Positions 44,871 to 56,874 of a stretch of DNA of 64,000 nucleotides are shown one piece after another. The DNA lies in NCBI GenBank assembly GCA_015680905.1, contig CM027381.1:53262501-53326500 (forward strand), given 5' to 3'. Under the pieces are notes generated by a model. It was not told the origin of the DNA. It saw only the letters and a list, made by a program, of their open reading frames with translations, and searched no databases. Made by a program: the position numbers and the translations under genes. The first letter of the stretch is position 1, and every line of letters starts with the position of its first letter. This stretch comes from Coptis chinensis (lineage: Eukaryota > Streptophyta > Magnoliopsida > Ranunculales > Ranunculaceae).

Positions 44871-45058
44871 GAGGTATAAGTTTAATTTTATGCTTAATAT
44901 TATCTGCTTGTTTTATTTTGTTTTGTATTGTTTTTCTTGTGGAATTTGGTTTATGAGTAGAAGGTAAAACAGATACGTTATGCCAAAATTTTCCATATTT
45001 TTTTCTTTCATGAATTTCATATATGTTTTCAAAAATACAAAAACCCAAAAAGATTTTT

Positions 45059-46215
45059 TATAAGAGCCCAAAACTGTAGTTTTAACCCCTTAATAATCAT
45101 ACTTTTAGACCAACTATGCGAGTAATAAATAAGAGTTAATGCTGATTACGTGTTTTTATGTATTTCAGGCAATAAAGTCAATTATGTGCATAAATGTGCC
45201 ACTTTGGCGAGATAAAGAAGCAAGGGTTGGTTGCTAAGAAGTTCTGTGATAAAGGCCAAGATTCAAGGAGACAAAGCCTTTGTAAAGCCCGGTCAAAAGC
45301 TGAAAAGTCAATAATGGGCGTAAATGCCAAGACAAGTCCTGAGAACTTCCGAAGACCATATCTTTGGACTCAGACCTCAGAATTGGGCCTACCTTACATC
45401 AAAACGACCGGCTCGGAAAGAGCTTTCCAATGGTCTAAATCTTGACCAACTCAGAGGAGCAGAAGTGGAGAAAAAGTCTGCTGAAGTTGAAGCCAGCTGA
45501 AACGGGCTCTGTGGACTGAAGAAATTGGGCTTTGGGCTCGATTTTCCGACCCAAAACATGGCTCCTCAGCCCATGCATGAAATTGTGGATCTGGTCTCCT
45601 CCTTTGTATAAAATTAGACTTAGCTCTTAAGTTAGGGATTTTTAGATAGGTTAGAGTAAAAAGTAACCATTAAAATAACTTCTAGATCTAGTTTTATTTG
45701 AATTCAATTAGTTAAATTAATTAGTTTCAATTCATTGTTTTAGATTAATCTTTTGAATCATTGTTCTTCATTTAAGTTAGATAAATAAAATAGTTATTCT
45801 TGTCATTTCAATTTTTGTCATTTCAGTTTATTAGATCTAATTTCAATTGTTGTTATTCAATTCTTAGTCATTAATTAGATTTGAAGTATTGGTTAATTAA
45901 AAGTAGTAAAGTTCACATCTTTATATATGTCGTTTCGTTATTCGTATCTTGTCATTCGAATTCACGTCGTAGTATAAAACCTCCACCATTGCTCTCATTA
46001 AACTTTAGATTACTAGTCAATTGTAGAAAACTTCAATACTAAGGAACTGAGAGTGGAACGAACTTTTTACTTCACTCTATTTCGATAGAATTGAGAGTAT
46101 AGAAATCTTTGATAGCAACGCGTAATTTAGTTTAGTTTTCTTGCGTTTTGAGTTTCAACGTTCATTTCGTAGTAAACTATTCTTTTTACGTCTATCAATT
46201 TTATAGTAGAATAAA
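45059..46215 (+). repeat. A-family LTR inserted in C+
   Basis: Begins TTATAAGAGCCC and follows the A-family LTR: TATA-like box at 45607-45613, then the gtagtaaactat block near the end. Shorter than 1476 bp: the segment matching 5236-5560 is missing. No PBS or PPT adjoins it, so it is a solo LTR or fragment. End approximate; no TSD seen. Confidence 0.75.
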
Positions 46216-47951
46216 TATCCCTAGTATAATAAACCATGTATTTCTCGTTCTATATCAACCAACCCACTCCTCAAACTTATTTGGGGGTGGCGTATTTTCA
46301 TCATGAAGAACAGAATTGAATGCATGTGTATCGCCATTTTTGCTCATGTTTTTATGATAATCTCTTTCCTTATCTCTTCATATTTTGAGGACAAACATAG
46401 TTCTATTAAGTAACATTTTGCAAAAACAAGGTATTTTCTATATAGTAGATATAATAGTATATTTCTTCCTTTTTCTATGATGAATAAAAAGTTTAGAAGT
46501 TTCATTATAGCAATAGAGTAAGGACTTATTCTTTGTACTTAGACTAATATACGTACAATAGTTTCTGCATCTTTTCATGAATGACATACATCAGCATTTG
46601 TTTTGTATATAGCAGTGAGTTTCCGAAGCCAAGGTTAGAACAATTAAGTTCCATATCCTGTGAGAATCTAGCCAAAAGTCTCATTTGAATGATTATTGAG
46701 TGATGACAAAAAGGATGTCCGGATAGAAAGACCACACGTCCACTTGCTTGATCACCACACCATATCCTATGAGAGAATTTAGGCCCTTTTTGGATTGATA
46801 TAGCCAAATAAATATTAAAACCCAAAAAATAGTTTTCCTCCTCTTGAGCCTTCACCCTTTCTAAAAGCCTTTTTATTCTTCACCAAAAATTCTTAACCCG
46901 TTACAACACACAATAAAAAGCCTTACCCAGCTGATGAGTTGAGAACTGGATGGATATCAGAAAAAGAGAAAAGAAGACCTTGTACAAAAACAGAATAGTT
47001 GTTTGCTTCAAGAAGAAAAGAAAAGAAAGAGAAGAAAGACCCATCAAAAACCAAAACTCCAAAAAATCAAAGGAGTTAAAAAATCGAATCTCCCAAAAGT
47101 TCAAAATCAAAAGGAGACGATATCAGAAACAAAAGCAAAGTTAGAACTCCCAAAATTCAAAATTATATGGAGTCACAAAGCCAAAGGGCTAAAAGAATGT
47201 ATCACAATTCGAAAGAAAAAAAACAAAACGAGGTTCTTCTCTGGTTACAAGTATCTTGAAGACCCAGTTTCTCAACTTGTCAGATTTTGTTTTTCCCTTC
47301 CTTTTTCTTTCTAAACCATCACCCTAGCCCCGTAACTCCTAATAAAAGACCTCTAGCTCGATTAAGAATAGGATGGTGTGATAATAAGTGGCAAGCATGA
47401 TCAATCGACCCCGGTTTCTTTGGACGTCATTTGAGTATGCGAGGAATATAAATGCCCGCTGCACTTGAGAGAATAAACCTTGAGTGAATCTATCAAAGGG
47501 TTGTGATTGCTACACACCCCTGTGAGAACCCACCTTAAGGAAGCTCTCAAGAAGCCTCGGAAACAACTCTTCTTTTGCATTTCATTGCTCATGTTTTATA
47601 CACTTATCTTTAGATGATTAAATTACTATACATATGTTATTCTAAGTTCAAAGGAGTTTGTCCTTATTCACCGCTAATGAGATGTATGAACTTTTAAGAA
47701 TAAATAAGGAAACAAGATCCTTTGTACTAAATAGAAGAAGTTTGTGAGTACCTTCACTGGAAAACTCTCACGAGGCTTAAAGCTCATCCACTAGGGAATT
47801 CCTAGTGGTTTAAGGCCTTGTTGCATATGGTCAATGCAATCGCACTCTGTGAAATGAGATTAGTATAATTTGTAATAAATCACTCATTTGTGATCTTAGT
47901 TTTTTTCTCTCATCCTTGCTTGAGGACAAGCAAGATGCTATTTGGGGGTGG
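46216..47951 (+). other. 3' untranslated region and polypurine tract of C+
   Basis: No coding signal; 46940-47200 is A/G-rich like the 3' UTR of B. The family signature TTGAGGACAAGC is at 47920-47931 and a weaker copy TTTGAGGACAAAC at 46384-46396. PPT TTTGGGGGTGGTT at 47941-47953. The stretch 47780-47860 (ctagggaattcctagtgg) matches element A's 3' UTR. Confidence 0.7.
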
Positions 47952-48747
47952 TTATCATCTCTAAAATGTGTGTTTTATTACCTATATATTGCTGCATTAC
48001 AATCTTTCTTACGCTTAACAAAATGGCAACTCATAGCTTTTACTGCCTTTTTCAGGTTAAGGAGTATTTCATACCACTTATCATAAAAACTACATCTTAG
48101 CACCAAAAGGAGCCTTAATCACACTTATTATGAATACCAGAAGCTGCTATGGGAAAGTGCTGAAAAAGTCAAAGTCAATGGTCAAAGTCAAAGGTCAAAT
48201 CCCTCAATTCAGAAGACCAGAGATAGAGGCCCTTATCTCAAAATATGATGACTTTCTCCCTAAACCTACCTTGGTCAAGAAGAAACCAAAAAGCAAAAGC
48301 AAAAGCAAAACTGAAGTGTGAGGTGTCTACCTTGTAATGGAGAAAGGAAAATCTATAAAAGGCAAAAGTAGGGGTATATAAGCTAAAAGCAAGGGAGACA
48401 GAAACCATCCATTGTCTTAGGATCCAAACCATTTGGTTGTTTAATTTCTTGTCTATTTTTTCAATTTATGTTTTTACATTCTTGTTGTTTTATTTCCTTT
48501 CAATCAACTTGTTATTTACTTGTTCTTATTTCAATCAAACTTGTTATTTACTTGTTCTTATTTCAATCTTCAATCTTGTTTGCTTGTTCTTATTTCAAGT
48601 TTTAATCAATCTTTCCTTCATGTTTTCAAGTCTTTTCAATACAACAATCAAAGCTTTCATGTTTTCATTAGCTTAGAATCATTCTAATCCATACAAGAGT
48701 CTACCTTTCTTTTTCACATCTCTCTCACTCAAACTCTAAACAATTTA
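47952..48747 (+). repeat. 3' LTR of C+
   Basis: Starts near TTATCATCTC after the PPT. Contains TATATAA at 48375-48381 and direct repeats of tcttatttcaatc at 48530-48590. The sequence caatttaggatgaacctcacttcta occurs twice at the end (48742 and 48787), just before Helitron sequence begins at about 48815. Confidence 0.75.
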
Positions 48748-49526
48748 GGATGAACCTCACTTCTAAACTAACTTTTTAGGATGAACAATTTAGGATGAAC
48801 CTCACTTCTATCTAAAGCCTTAGTCACCGTAGTAGACAATTTGTTCTCCTTCAAGATGAAATGGCAACCTCTCTACGCTTGGGTCTATGTATTGAATTTC
48901 AAAGTTCAATAATCTCCAACTTGCTTCAGAAGCAGAAAGATAATGACAATCAAGAAAATGTCCAACTTCGTCCACATCTCGAATGATTTGTTTCCCTATG
49001 TCTACGTCTGTTGCGACATTCTCAACAATAAAAGTAGTGGCTCTATCTTTGCCCTTCTTAATATATTTGAAAAGATACTTTATCAACCTTGCCTTATTAC
49101 AATGCTCAACATTTATGTGTGCTTGAAATTTAACACACAAATCGACATTATGTGGTATAACCCACCTATTGTCCAGTTTCTCAGTCTTATCAAACACTTT
49201 AACCGTGACTTTATGACTGTTGTTTCTTCTCCTATAAATGGTGAAGTCATTGTGATCAATTGTACTCACTGCAAAAAGCCTTCAGATAGTGTTTAGAACA
49301 TTTATTTTCCAACATACATGGTGAGCTTGGATTTTATCTACACAGGGTCCATGCATGATATACTATGTAACTGCTGCATATGCAACTTTATCTTCTAGGT
49401 CAGGAAGCTCGGCTGATATTAACTTATTTATATTAGTAGGAGTCTTTGGCTTGGAACCATTATCCAAGAAAAGCAATATATAAGCATGAGGTAATCCTCT
49501 CTTATGAAACTCTATTGTGTATATTG

Positions 49527-52119
49527 CTGGAAAAACAAAGAAAAGACAATAAAAGAATTTAAGGTAAGCATTTCATATAAGAAAAGATTTTTCAATCCAA
49601 CAGGGCATTAACTGCCAAAGTTTTGATAGACAGAGAGAGAACAGATGAAAACACTAATATTTTGTTTAGATGTTTTGTAGAGTACCAATTATGCAAAAAA
49701 AGTTATCTATTTGGACTATTTATCTGCAATAGGGGAATTCTATCAAGTTTGGGTGTTTGCAAGTCCATGGTTATTTATGTTGTTTTCTATGCTAAGTTGG
49801 GATAGTGCAGGAGCTTGACTAAATGTGTTTGAGTTTGGACATATTTACTGTTTAACTTTTCTAAAGTAAGGTCAAAGATAGAAAGGTGCTCATCTGTGCT
49901 CAAGATGGTTAGCTTATCAGATGCATCATTAGATTGTCTTGAAGCATGCTTGATATTAGAGCATTTGAAAACATAAATTAACCTGACCAAGAATGTTTAG
50001 AATATATATAAAAACAATATTATATGCCCTCTGGAGTTTAACACACCACGTGGTCTGAAACGATGGCCATCTTGCTGAGGATTCTAGCAAATTTACAATT
50101 TTATGAAGCTTATGATTTTGGTGCACCCCATTGGAACTTTGTCGTAGTTGTTGTAGTATGTGACGGTGTCAATAGCCGTTGCTACTTCAGAGGAACTTTG
50201 TCTCATTTTGGAATTTTGGGTGCGTGGACAACTTTCAACCTTGTAATGAGCTTGATGAATTTGAATGTCAGTGTTGTTCACCATGTAGTTCACATTTTAG
50301 AGTTTTTGCATTGTATTAAATGATAAACTGCAAATTGAGTTTTTTAGTCTGCCTATTTTCCCAATGTCTATTTTTCTTCTTTCTAGTTGTTTAACTTAGA
50401 AAGGTTCATTTTGCTTTTTATTCTTTTCATTATACATTTCCTGAACCATAGTACGTCAGTAATTTGTACTCTACTAATCTACCACTTGAAGCCATTCACT
50501 TAGGTAGTCGTCTTTCTTTTCAATTTAAGTTGATTTGTCACTTGAAGTGTCAGAGAGTTCTGACATAATAAAGATCTCTAATATGTCGCTTCCATTTTTT
50601 TCAATGACATAAGCAGGTAACCTTACATATCAGGAAATCTCACACCTTTTAATTTTAAAACGGACGAAGCTACTAACTCCAAGCAATCCTATAAATGGCG
50701 AAGGGTACTACTTAAAGTGATCATTGATCCTAAGGTGGTAATGTTTGTTATTGGAATTTATTGGTACTCTTTTATGATTTAAGGATAGGAAATATTTTAT
50801 ATGTAGATAACGATGTCCATTGCAAGGGAGGTTGTAAATCTTTCTATGTTAAGGTTGAAAAGTTGATGAGTTATTTTGTAGTGCAACTGGTATTCTGGTA
50901 TGGGAACTGAAATAAGATCTTCAGATCTTCCTAATATTTGTTTTTCTAATAGGGAAAGGGTCAGCCATTGCCAAAGTTTGAAGAATGGGATGTCAATGAC
51001 CTTGCTTCTGCTGAGGGATTTACTGTGATTTTCAATAAAGCAAGGAATGAGAAGAAGACAGGTGGAAAGACGGGCTCTCCAGAAAAGGTGTAAGATGCTA
51101 TTTTCATCTTTCAAATGTCGCGGCTATGGTAAGAGGCTTTCAAATATTCTGAAGAGGATAAAGTTGGCTATGTTGTCTTGAGATATAATAGGTAGGGGTC
51201 TGCCTACCCTCATCATCCTTTTAAAAAAACCAAAAAACAAAAAGAGGTTTTTAAAAGTCGGGTAATTGCTGGCGTCCAAAAAAGGTTGTCAACCAAGATA
51301 AGTGTGTGCTAAGACTGCTAACTTGAGTTCATGTAATTAGAATTTGATAATCATAAATACTGGATGACATTGGATTATGTGGCTAAACTATAGAATGATA
51401 CAAAGTTTCCAATGACCTGCCTTCTACAATTTTTAATTCTTTACATATTTTGAGAGAGAGAGAGAGACCCCCCATCATGCTTTTTTTTTTTAAAAAAAAA
51501 AAAAAATAAGTTTTCAAATGACTAGGGTAATTGTTGACTTCCAAAAATGACTTAACTGCAGGTAGCTAATTTGAAGGTGAACAATTTGATACTTTTTATA
51601 ATTTTTTTTATAAGTCTTTGTAGTGAGAAATTTCTTTTCTACATATGATATGATACTTTTCTATTTATTTCATTATCACATGTTCTCTGTTTTTCCTTTT
51701 GGGTATGGGATTAATGATTTGCAATATCCAGGAAGAGGACATACACCATTAACGATGACGGTTGCAAACATTGCTATTGAAAAAGGTCAAAATAGTTTCT
51801 TCAAAGTGTATTGTTTACTTTTGGAAATCATCAGTAAGTGATCTAATTTATTTTTTGTCATTCACTTCAATGTTTTAATAAAGCTGAACATATATCCTAA
51901 ACATCATATACACTAGAAAATAGACATGTATCATCAATTTTTTGCAAAAGATGTCTGTTATGTTGTGCTGGATTAGGTGTAAGAAGGTTTTTATTTATTT
52001 ATTATAATGTAGTAAGGTAACGCGTTTCACAAAAATAGAATATAATTGAACATGAATTAAGTATTTTTTTACTTTGACATTTAAAACTTATGTGAAAACA
52101 TTTAAACATAAAGACTGAC
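49527..52119 (-). other. 2.6-kb intron of the Helitron Rep gene
   Basis: Minus-strand donor GCAG|GTCAGT at 52120/52119 and acceptor TTTTTCCAG|CAATA at 49527/49526 join FGKAWA to AIYTIEF in frame, as the Rep family requires. It is unusually long and holds a NOI-domain exon on the plus strand (50953-51087), an exon-like stretch at about 51730-51833 (CCAG before GAAGAGG, frame containing GRGHTPLTMTVAN) that I cannot name, and low-complexity runs at 51452-51515. Either captured DNA or a later insertion could explain the size. Confidence 0.6.
50953..51087 (+). pseudogene. RIN4/NOI-domain exon fragment
   Basis: 45 codons between a pyrimidine-rich acceptor (TTTTTCTAATAG) and a donor (AAAG|GTGTAAG). 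The peptide has GKGQPLPKFEEWDVND, then ASAEGFTVIFNKARNEKK and TGGKTGSPEK, the NOI motif of plant RIN4-like immune-regulatory proteins (consensus PKFGxWD...Y/FTxIFxxxR). The usual glycine of KFGxW is Glu here. There is no stop or shift. I looked for the first exon and for a C-terminal exon with the palmitoylated KxCC end within the intron and did not find them. Most likely a host gene fragment carried by the Helitron. Confidence 0.8.
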
Positions 52120-54150
52120 CTGCCCAAGCTTTACCAAAATGTTTACGCCATTGCAAATCAGTTATAACTCGTGCAGTTTTATTTCAAATACCCAAGCAAC
52201 AATATCAGGGGCATCTTCAGGTTTTAGTCCCTTAGAAACCTTGTCCAATGCCATTTGAATTTCAGGCCACTTGGGGTTGCAAGTAAATGTGGTGAAAATG
52301 TCAGGAGTTCCAGCCCATCTGGAAATGGCTATGGCATCCTGATAATTTTGTACCATATCTTGGTCCACCTGTAAAAGACGATGGTAAAACTAATCATTTG
52401 TCATTATAAATTCATTTTTAAAAGTTGTAAGTGAGATTTGGGGATTTGAATGAACTTACTTGTAAAAGATGATGGTAAAACTAATCGCCTATCAACAGTT
52501 GCAGGTTTAGTGTCCCCAGAAACAACAGCATCAACCAAACCTTGGTACAATTCTGCACGAATAGTATGTTGGTTATTTCTAACCCATGAAAGCCTCATCT
52601 CCTCAATAGCAGTGCATACATCTACCCAAAACTGTAGCTTCAATCGTTTACTTTTGACTATTGTTAGCTCTTCGTTTCCTCTCATTTGTATTCTAAATGC
52701 ATAGCACTCTCTCATGGTAACATGTTGTCTTTTACCCACTTTACTACCATTTATGTATTTGGTTTTAGGCACATATCCATCAGCTCCGTCAGGAAATAGG
52801 AGAGGGTATTGCATTGACATAAAATTTGCAAAAGTTTCATCAATTCTCTTTATGTCGTATCCTTTCTTGTCAACAATAATGTCATTGTGACCTTGAGATT
52901 CATCTCCAATAACAACAATGAGAGCAACTACCTCATTAGAAGTTGGTAAGTTGTAGAGCCTTCCATCAGTTCCTCTTATGCTAATGAGTCTTATACTAAC
53001 ATCAACGGTTTCAGATTCTTCGAAACGATCTCTCCATTCTGTAAGTCTCAGCTATTATGTTGTTTTCATTTAACATTTTAATGAGTCCTACTATAATGTT
53101 TGGATCCAACGGTTTCTTTTTTTCAATCTTCTTACTAAAAGAGTTCAATCTGTTTTGTACTTCGTTCGCTGTAACATATATGTATAATTGCCCAAATTTA
53201 GGAGTGTGGCCTGACACAAAGGGAAAAAACCAAATTAACTCGTAAAGAACATATAAAAACAAAATTATTAAGAAAATTAAAATGACTAATTATTTGCTCA
53301 TTTTTCATTGAAAAAATCTAATATCCTAGCCAATAAAAAAAAAAATCTAGTATCCTCATATCTTAGAATCTAATATTTTGAAATATTTTGAAGAGGGTAT
53401 TGTACTTCATTGGCTATATCATATATGTATAAATACCTAAATTTAGGAGGTGTACTTGGAATTGGTAGCAGGGAACCAATTTTGTGGTGATTTTGTCCAC
53501 TGATCTTAAAAACATATGGCCCCCCACCATTGTTTATTTTTTTTATCAACCACTCCCCAAGTTAATGTGAAAGCAAACATCGTGTTATACGCCCTCATAT
53601 TTTCTCTGTAATTTTTAGACATTGAACCACCTTTAGAATCTAGTAGCTGGTTTAGGAATGGAGGTGCATCAGCCAAAAGAGGAAGTTGAACTTTTCCATG
53701 GAGGCAGCATATTCCAAACTTTGGTTTCTTGGTCTGCTTTGTTCTACCAACCCTTTTTTCATACCAAAGTATTGCTCCACAAAACGAATACAGAGACTTT
53801 GGCTCTCCAAAATTCCAGGCTTCTTGACAATTTCCTGTGTTAAACACAAACATATAAATTTGTTTAGGAATTTTTATTATAATACAAAAATAAAATATAT
53901 TGAAAATCTTACTTTTATGTTCAATTTCATTTGATATGTCTTCTTCATCACCATCTGATTCACTACTACTCATTTGTGAATAATAATATTCATCTAATAA
54001 TACAGACTCATTAAACTTAGCAACATCGGATTTTTTCCTCTTCTTCTTCAGGTCAACTCTTCTTTGCTCGGAAATTGTTTTCATTAATTCATTTCTTTCC
54101 TGATTTTGCATACACCCAACACCAAGAGGCCTTTTCCTTTTTTTTTTTCT

Positions 54151-55029
54151 CTAAATAACTCATTCGATTAGATCGATTAAGTTTACACTCTTCTTTGCTT
54201 AAAACTGGATAAGTACCTACAAAATCAATCAATTAGTGTTGTCCATAGTTAGAATTTATGTTTCGTTAGATTTGCAAAATAGAGATTCCATGACCATGTT
54301 CAGTAGATCAAAAATGGCTATTAAATCACAAAATCTAATGGTTAGACCAGCTAGAACATGCATCCAAAAATGTCTATGCATGTTTCTATTTTTATACACA
54401 AAGACAGTACATATGCATGTGCAAAAATGTCAATAGAATGAGTTGGTTTGGGCTGGTTGCAAATAATGCTAGAATCATCATGAGGTATTGGGTACCATCA
54501 CAACTTCACAACCACAGAGAAAACCCATATCAAATAGTGGAGGTGTAGAGTCAAATAGAAAAGTAGGTAAACATAGAGAAGGTTGGGGCTGGAAACACCA
54601 TATACCTCATAAAAACGTGAAGATGTGGTATACCGTATACCATAATAATTATTAAAATATCATTCCATTTCCAATTCAGTGGATTTAAACTTAAAACTTT
54701 CATACTGGAAAACTAAAGAAAAATAAAATAAAACAATCTAATAGTTTATGCTGAAACAATAGAGCAAGCACTGCCTTTCTGACATTTATTTTCATAAGGA
54801 ATATGTGTGATTATTATTGTTATTATCAGTGTGTGAAATTATTTATTTATTTATTATATGTATCTAAATTGTCACTATGACACGATAGAGAAGTCCATTT
54901 TGTGATTGGAAGCAGACACATAAATACACTTAAACATCAAGACTACATATTAAAAAAAAAATCATGTCAAATACGTAACGGATACAACACACAGACAAAT
55001 TGAAGGTTATAATCTGTGCTATTGTATAA
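54151..55029. other. spacer between Helitron and element E
   Basis: AT-rich. No gene recognised. 54840-54860 has a TTTA/ATTT repeat. May be 5' Helitron sequence; see 61227-61346. Confidence 0.4.
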
Positions 55030-55598
55030 TGTGTGTACCCTACATCATATTTCCAGTCCAAAGTGTACTTGGTCTATGGACCAGGTATGGGCCCAGCAGC
55101 GGACCAGCCTGGTAGTTGTTAAAAAACGTTGTGGATCATTCGGTTCTTTAATCCGTCAAAGTTTACAACATGTCCAGGGCCCATCCGGGCTACCCAAGTT
55201 CATGGACCCAATCCGTCCTGATCACTCGGATCCAGTAATATGATCCGCAGAAGCAAGAGATCCTAGTGCAATCCAATAAGATCTTGCACAAAGATAGAAT
55301 GAAATCGTGGGGAATGATCCTATTTGAGAAGTAGGATCATACTAGGATTCATCAAGGAAGGCAATCTCCGAGAATCACTTTCTTGGCTGCCAAGGCAGGA
55401 GATTGCTATATATACGGAGGCTTCTGTAGCCTCCAGAACTACATTTTAAGAGACTTGATCCTGGATTCCTCACTGGGTACGTGGGCAACTAGAACGTTGG
55501 TGCAGTCTCTCTTCTTCCAAAATACCTAATCCTATCTCTTTCAAGCTTTCGGAAGCACTATTACATCGGGAGTGTCGGGTTAACTTTTAGGCCTGACA
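55030..55598 (+). repeat. 5' LTR of element E (569 bp)
   Basis: TGTGTGTACCC...CCTGACA. TATA-like TATATATA at 55407-55414; the 3' LTR has lost about 8 bp here, including this box. Confidence 0.9.
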
Positions 55599-55603
55599 TT
55601 CTT

Positions 55604-55622
55604 TGGTGCCGTCTGTGGGGAC
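55604..55622 (+). other. primer-binding site of element E
   Basis: TGGTGCCGTCTGTGGGGAC, five bases after the LTR end. Close to the PBS of element D. 55623-56874 has no convincing ORF; an A28 run lies at 56175-56202. Confidence 0.75.
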
Positions 55623-56171
55623 CGGGACCAAGAAGTTCTTGTTCTCTACCAAGCCAATTTGGTTCAAACTTCTAATATGGCAGATTGGATGTTCAGAATC
55701 ATACCGAAGAAAATCCAGTATAAAGTTCAACTACAATCACGAGAGTGTGATGCGCGACAATGCTTACAAAATTAAAACAAAAACAGCAGCGTCAGAAGTT
55801 TTATAAAACTGATGGGGAAAGTTTCTATTGTCTAAGGAAACATTGGCATGCAGAGAAGATCTAATGCTCAACCAACAAATTATGGAGTTAATTCAAAACT
55901 TTGGACTTCTATGATATAGGGTCACGGGAAAGCTACGACCAGATCTAGTCAAATCTTAGATATGATCTTCAAGCATGATGATTACAATCTTACCTCCAGA
56001 CATTCAGATAAGTATTCCACTTTTATTTGTTAAGTGTTTTCTCACAATTTACTACAATATAAATCTTAGATTATATTTTTAAGCCACAGCTTTCACATAC
56101 CCATTACATAATAAGTCTTATTCGATCATTGACATTCATGTCACTCACTTATTTTCCTTCTTCATGCCCAC

Positions 56172-56202
<31 letters not shown>

Positions 56203-56874
56203 CGTGTAGTCCATAAGTTGCCCACTACACCATGCGGTTCGAAGTGTTTAGTTCATAAGTTTTCTAATGTGTCAGAGCCTACTTGGGGGCATATTTTTTA
56301 TGAAATATAGTTCATATGATCTATTATTATTTGTTGACAGATTCTTTGATGTCTCCACTAGCCGGTGACAATTTCATCCAATGTGCGACAATTTCTATTC
56401 TTACACTTATTAAACCCGAGTGGCAAAGGCCATCCTGCAGTTCAGTTTTAGCTTGCGAGGTGCAGTGGGCCTACGCTTGGTATCATGATTCAACAATGCA
56501 AACCCAAGAACGATAATGTATCGTTTTTGGTCTGGGTGCGATTGGTTAGGTTACATCAAGTGTCTACCCTTGGTGGCGAAATCTAAGATACACTCAGATT
56601 AACCAAACTAATGAGGCACTTCTGATTGTCCTTTGATCTCCACAAGGATCATCTACTAGAGAATCTTTGCAATGTAACTATGCTTGTTCATCAAGTACCT
56701 TAGGTGCATTGATATAGTTGCGGAAACGGTAGACCACCGTATAATATTTCATGAGGATGGTTACATATTTAACATATCCAACTTATTGACTGAGTTTTTA
56801 TCTCTCCCGATTTCAAACAAGCTACTTCATGCAAACATACATGAACACCAAATCAAAACTACGATAGGAACAGT

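Larger units (their letters stand above)
40866..48747 (+). mobile_element. Athila-like element C+, 5' part replaced by C-
   Basis: Starts abruptly inside the integrase and continues through the post-pol spacer, a small ORF, the post-pol ORF, an inserted A-family LTR (45059-46215), the 3' UTR, PPT and 3' LTR (47952-48747). The missing upstream part (LTR, gag, PR, RT) would lie beyond C-, if it still exists. Confidence 0.8.
48820..54111 (-). pseudogene. Helitron Rep (Helitron-like N-terminal) protein, multi-exon, truncated
   Basis: Pieces from the N-terminus: 54111-53913 (lysine-rich start, acidic SSSESDGDEED); a 78-bp intron 53912-53835 with GTAAGA/ACACAG; 53834-53395 (GAILWYEKRVG, HGKVQLPLL, NMRAYNTMFAFT, GPYVFKISGQNHH after a shift); 53262-52820 (FGQLYIYVTANEVQNR, GRLYNLPTSNEV after a shift); 52820-52404 (YPLLFPDG, LVLPSSFT); 52400-52120 (NYQDAIAISRWAG, FGKAWA); a 2593-bp intron; 49526-48820 (YTIEFHKRGLPHAY, IKYLFKYIKKG). 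Both tyrosines of the Y-x2-K-Y region are present, but the second His of the HUH motif (LPHAH) is Tyr. Rep nicks and joins DNA during rolling-circle transposition. Frameshifts near 53545, 53030 and 52150, and the missing helicase, make it inactive. Confidence 0.85.
48810..54150 (-). mobile_element. truncated Helitron
   Basis: A rolling-circle DNA transposon recognised by its Rep/helicase gene on the minus strand. The Rep nuclease part is present from 54111 to 48820. The Pif1-type helicase that should follow is absent because the sequence passes into C+ LTR sequence. Terminal TC and CTRR ends are not found. Confidence 0.85.

Noticed and set aside
50063-50323. Plus-strand ORF in the Helitron intron as a gene
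   Set aside because: Val-rich low-complexity stretch, no recognisable domain, no splice support.
51623-51841. Plus-strand ORF with GRGHTPLTMTVAN as a named gene
   Set aside because: Exon-like borders are present, but I cannot match it to a family, so it is only mentioned within the intron entry.
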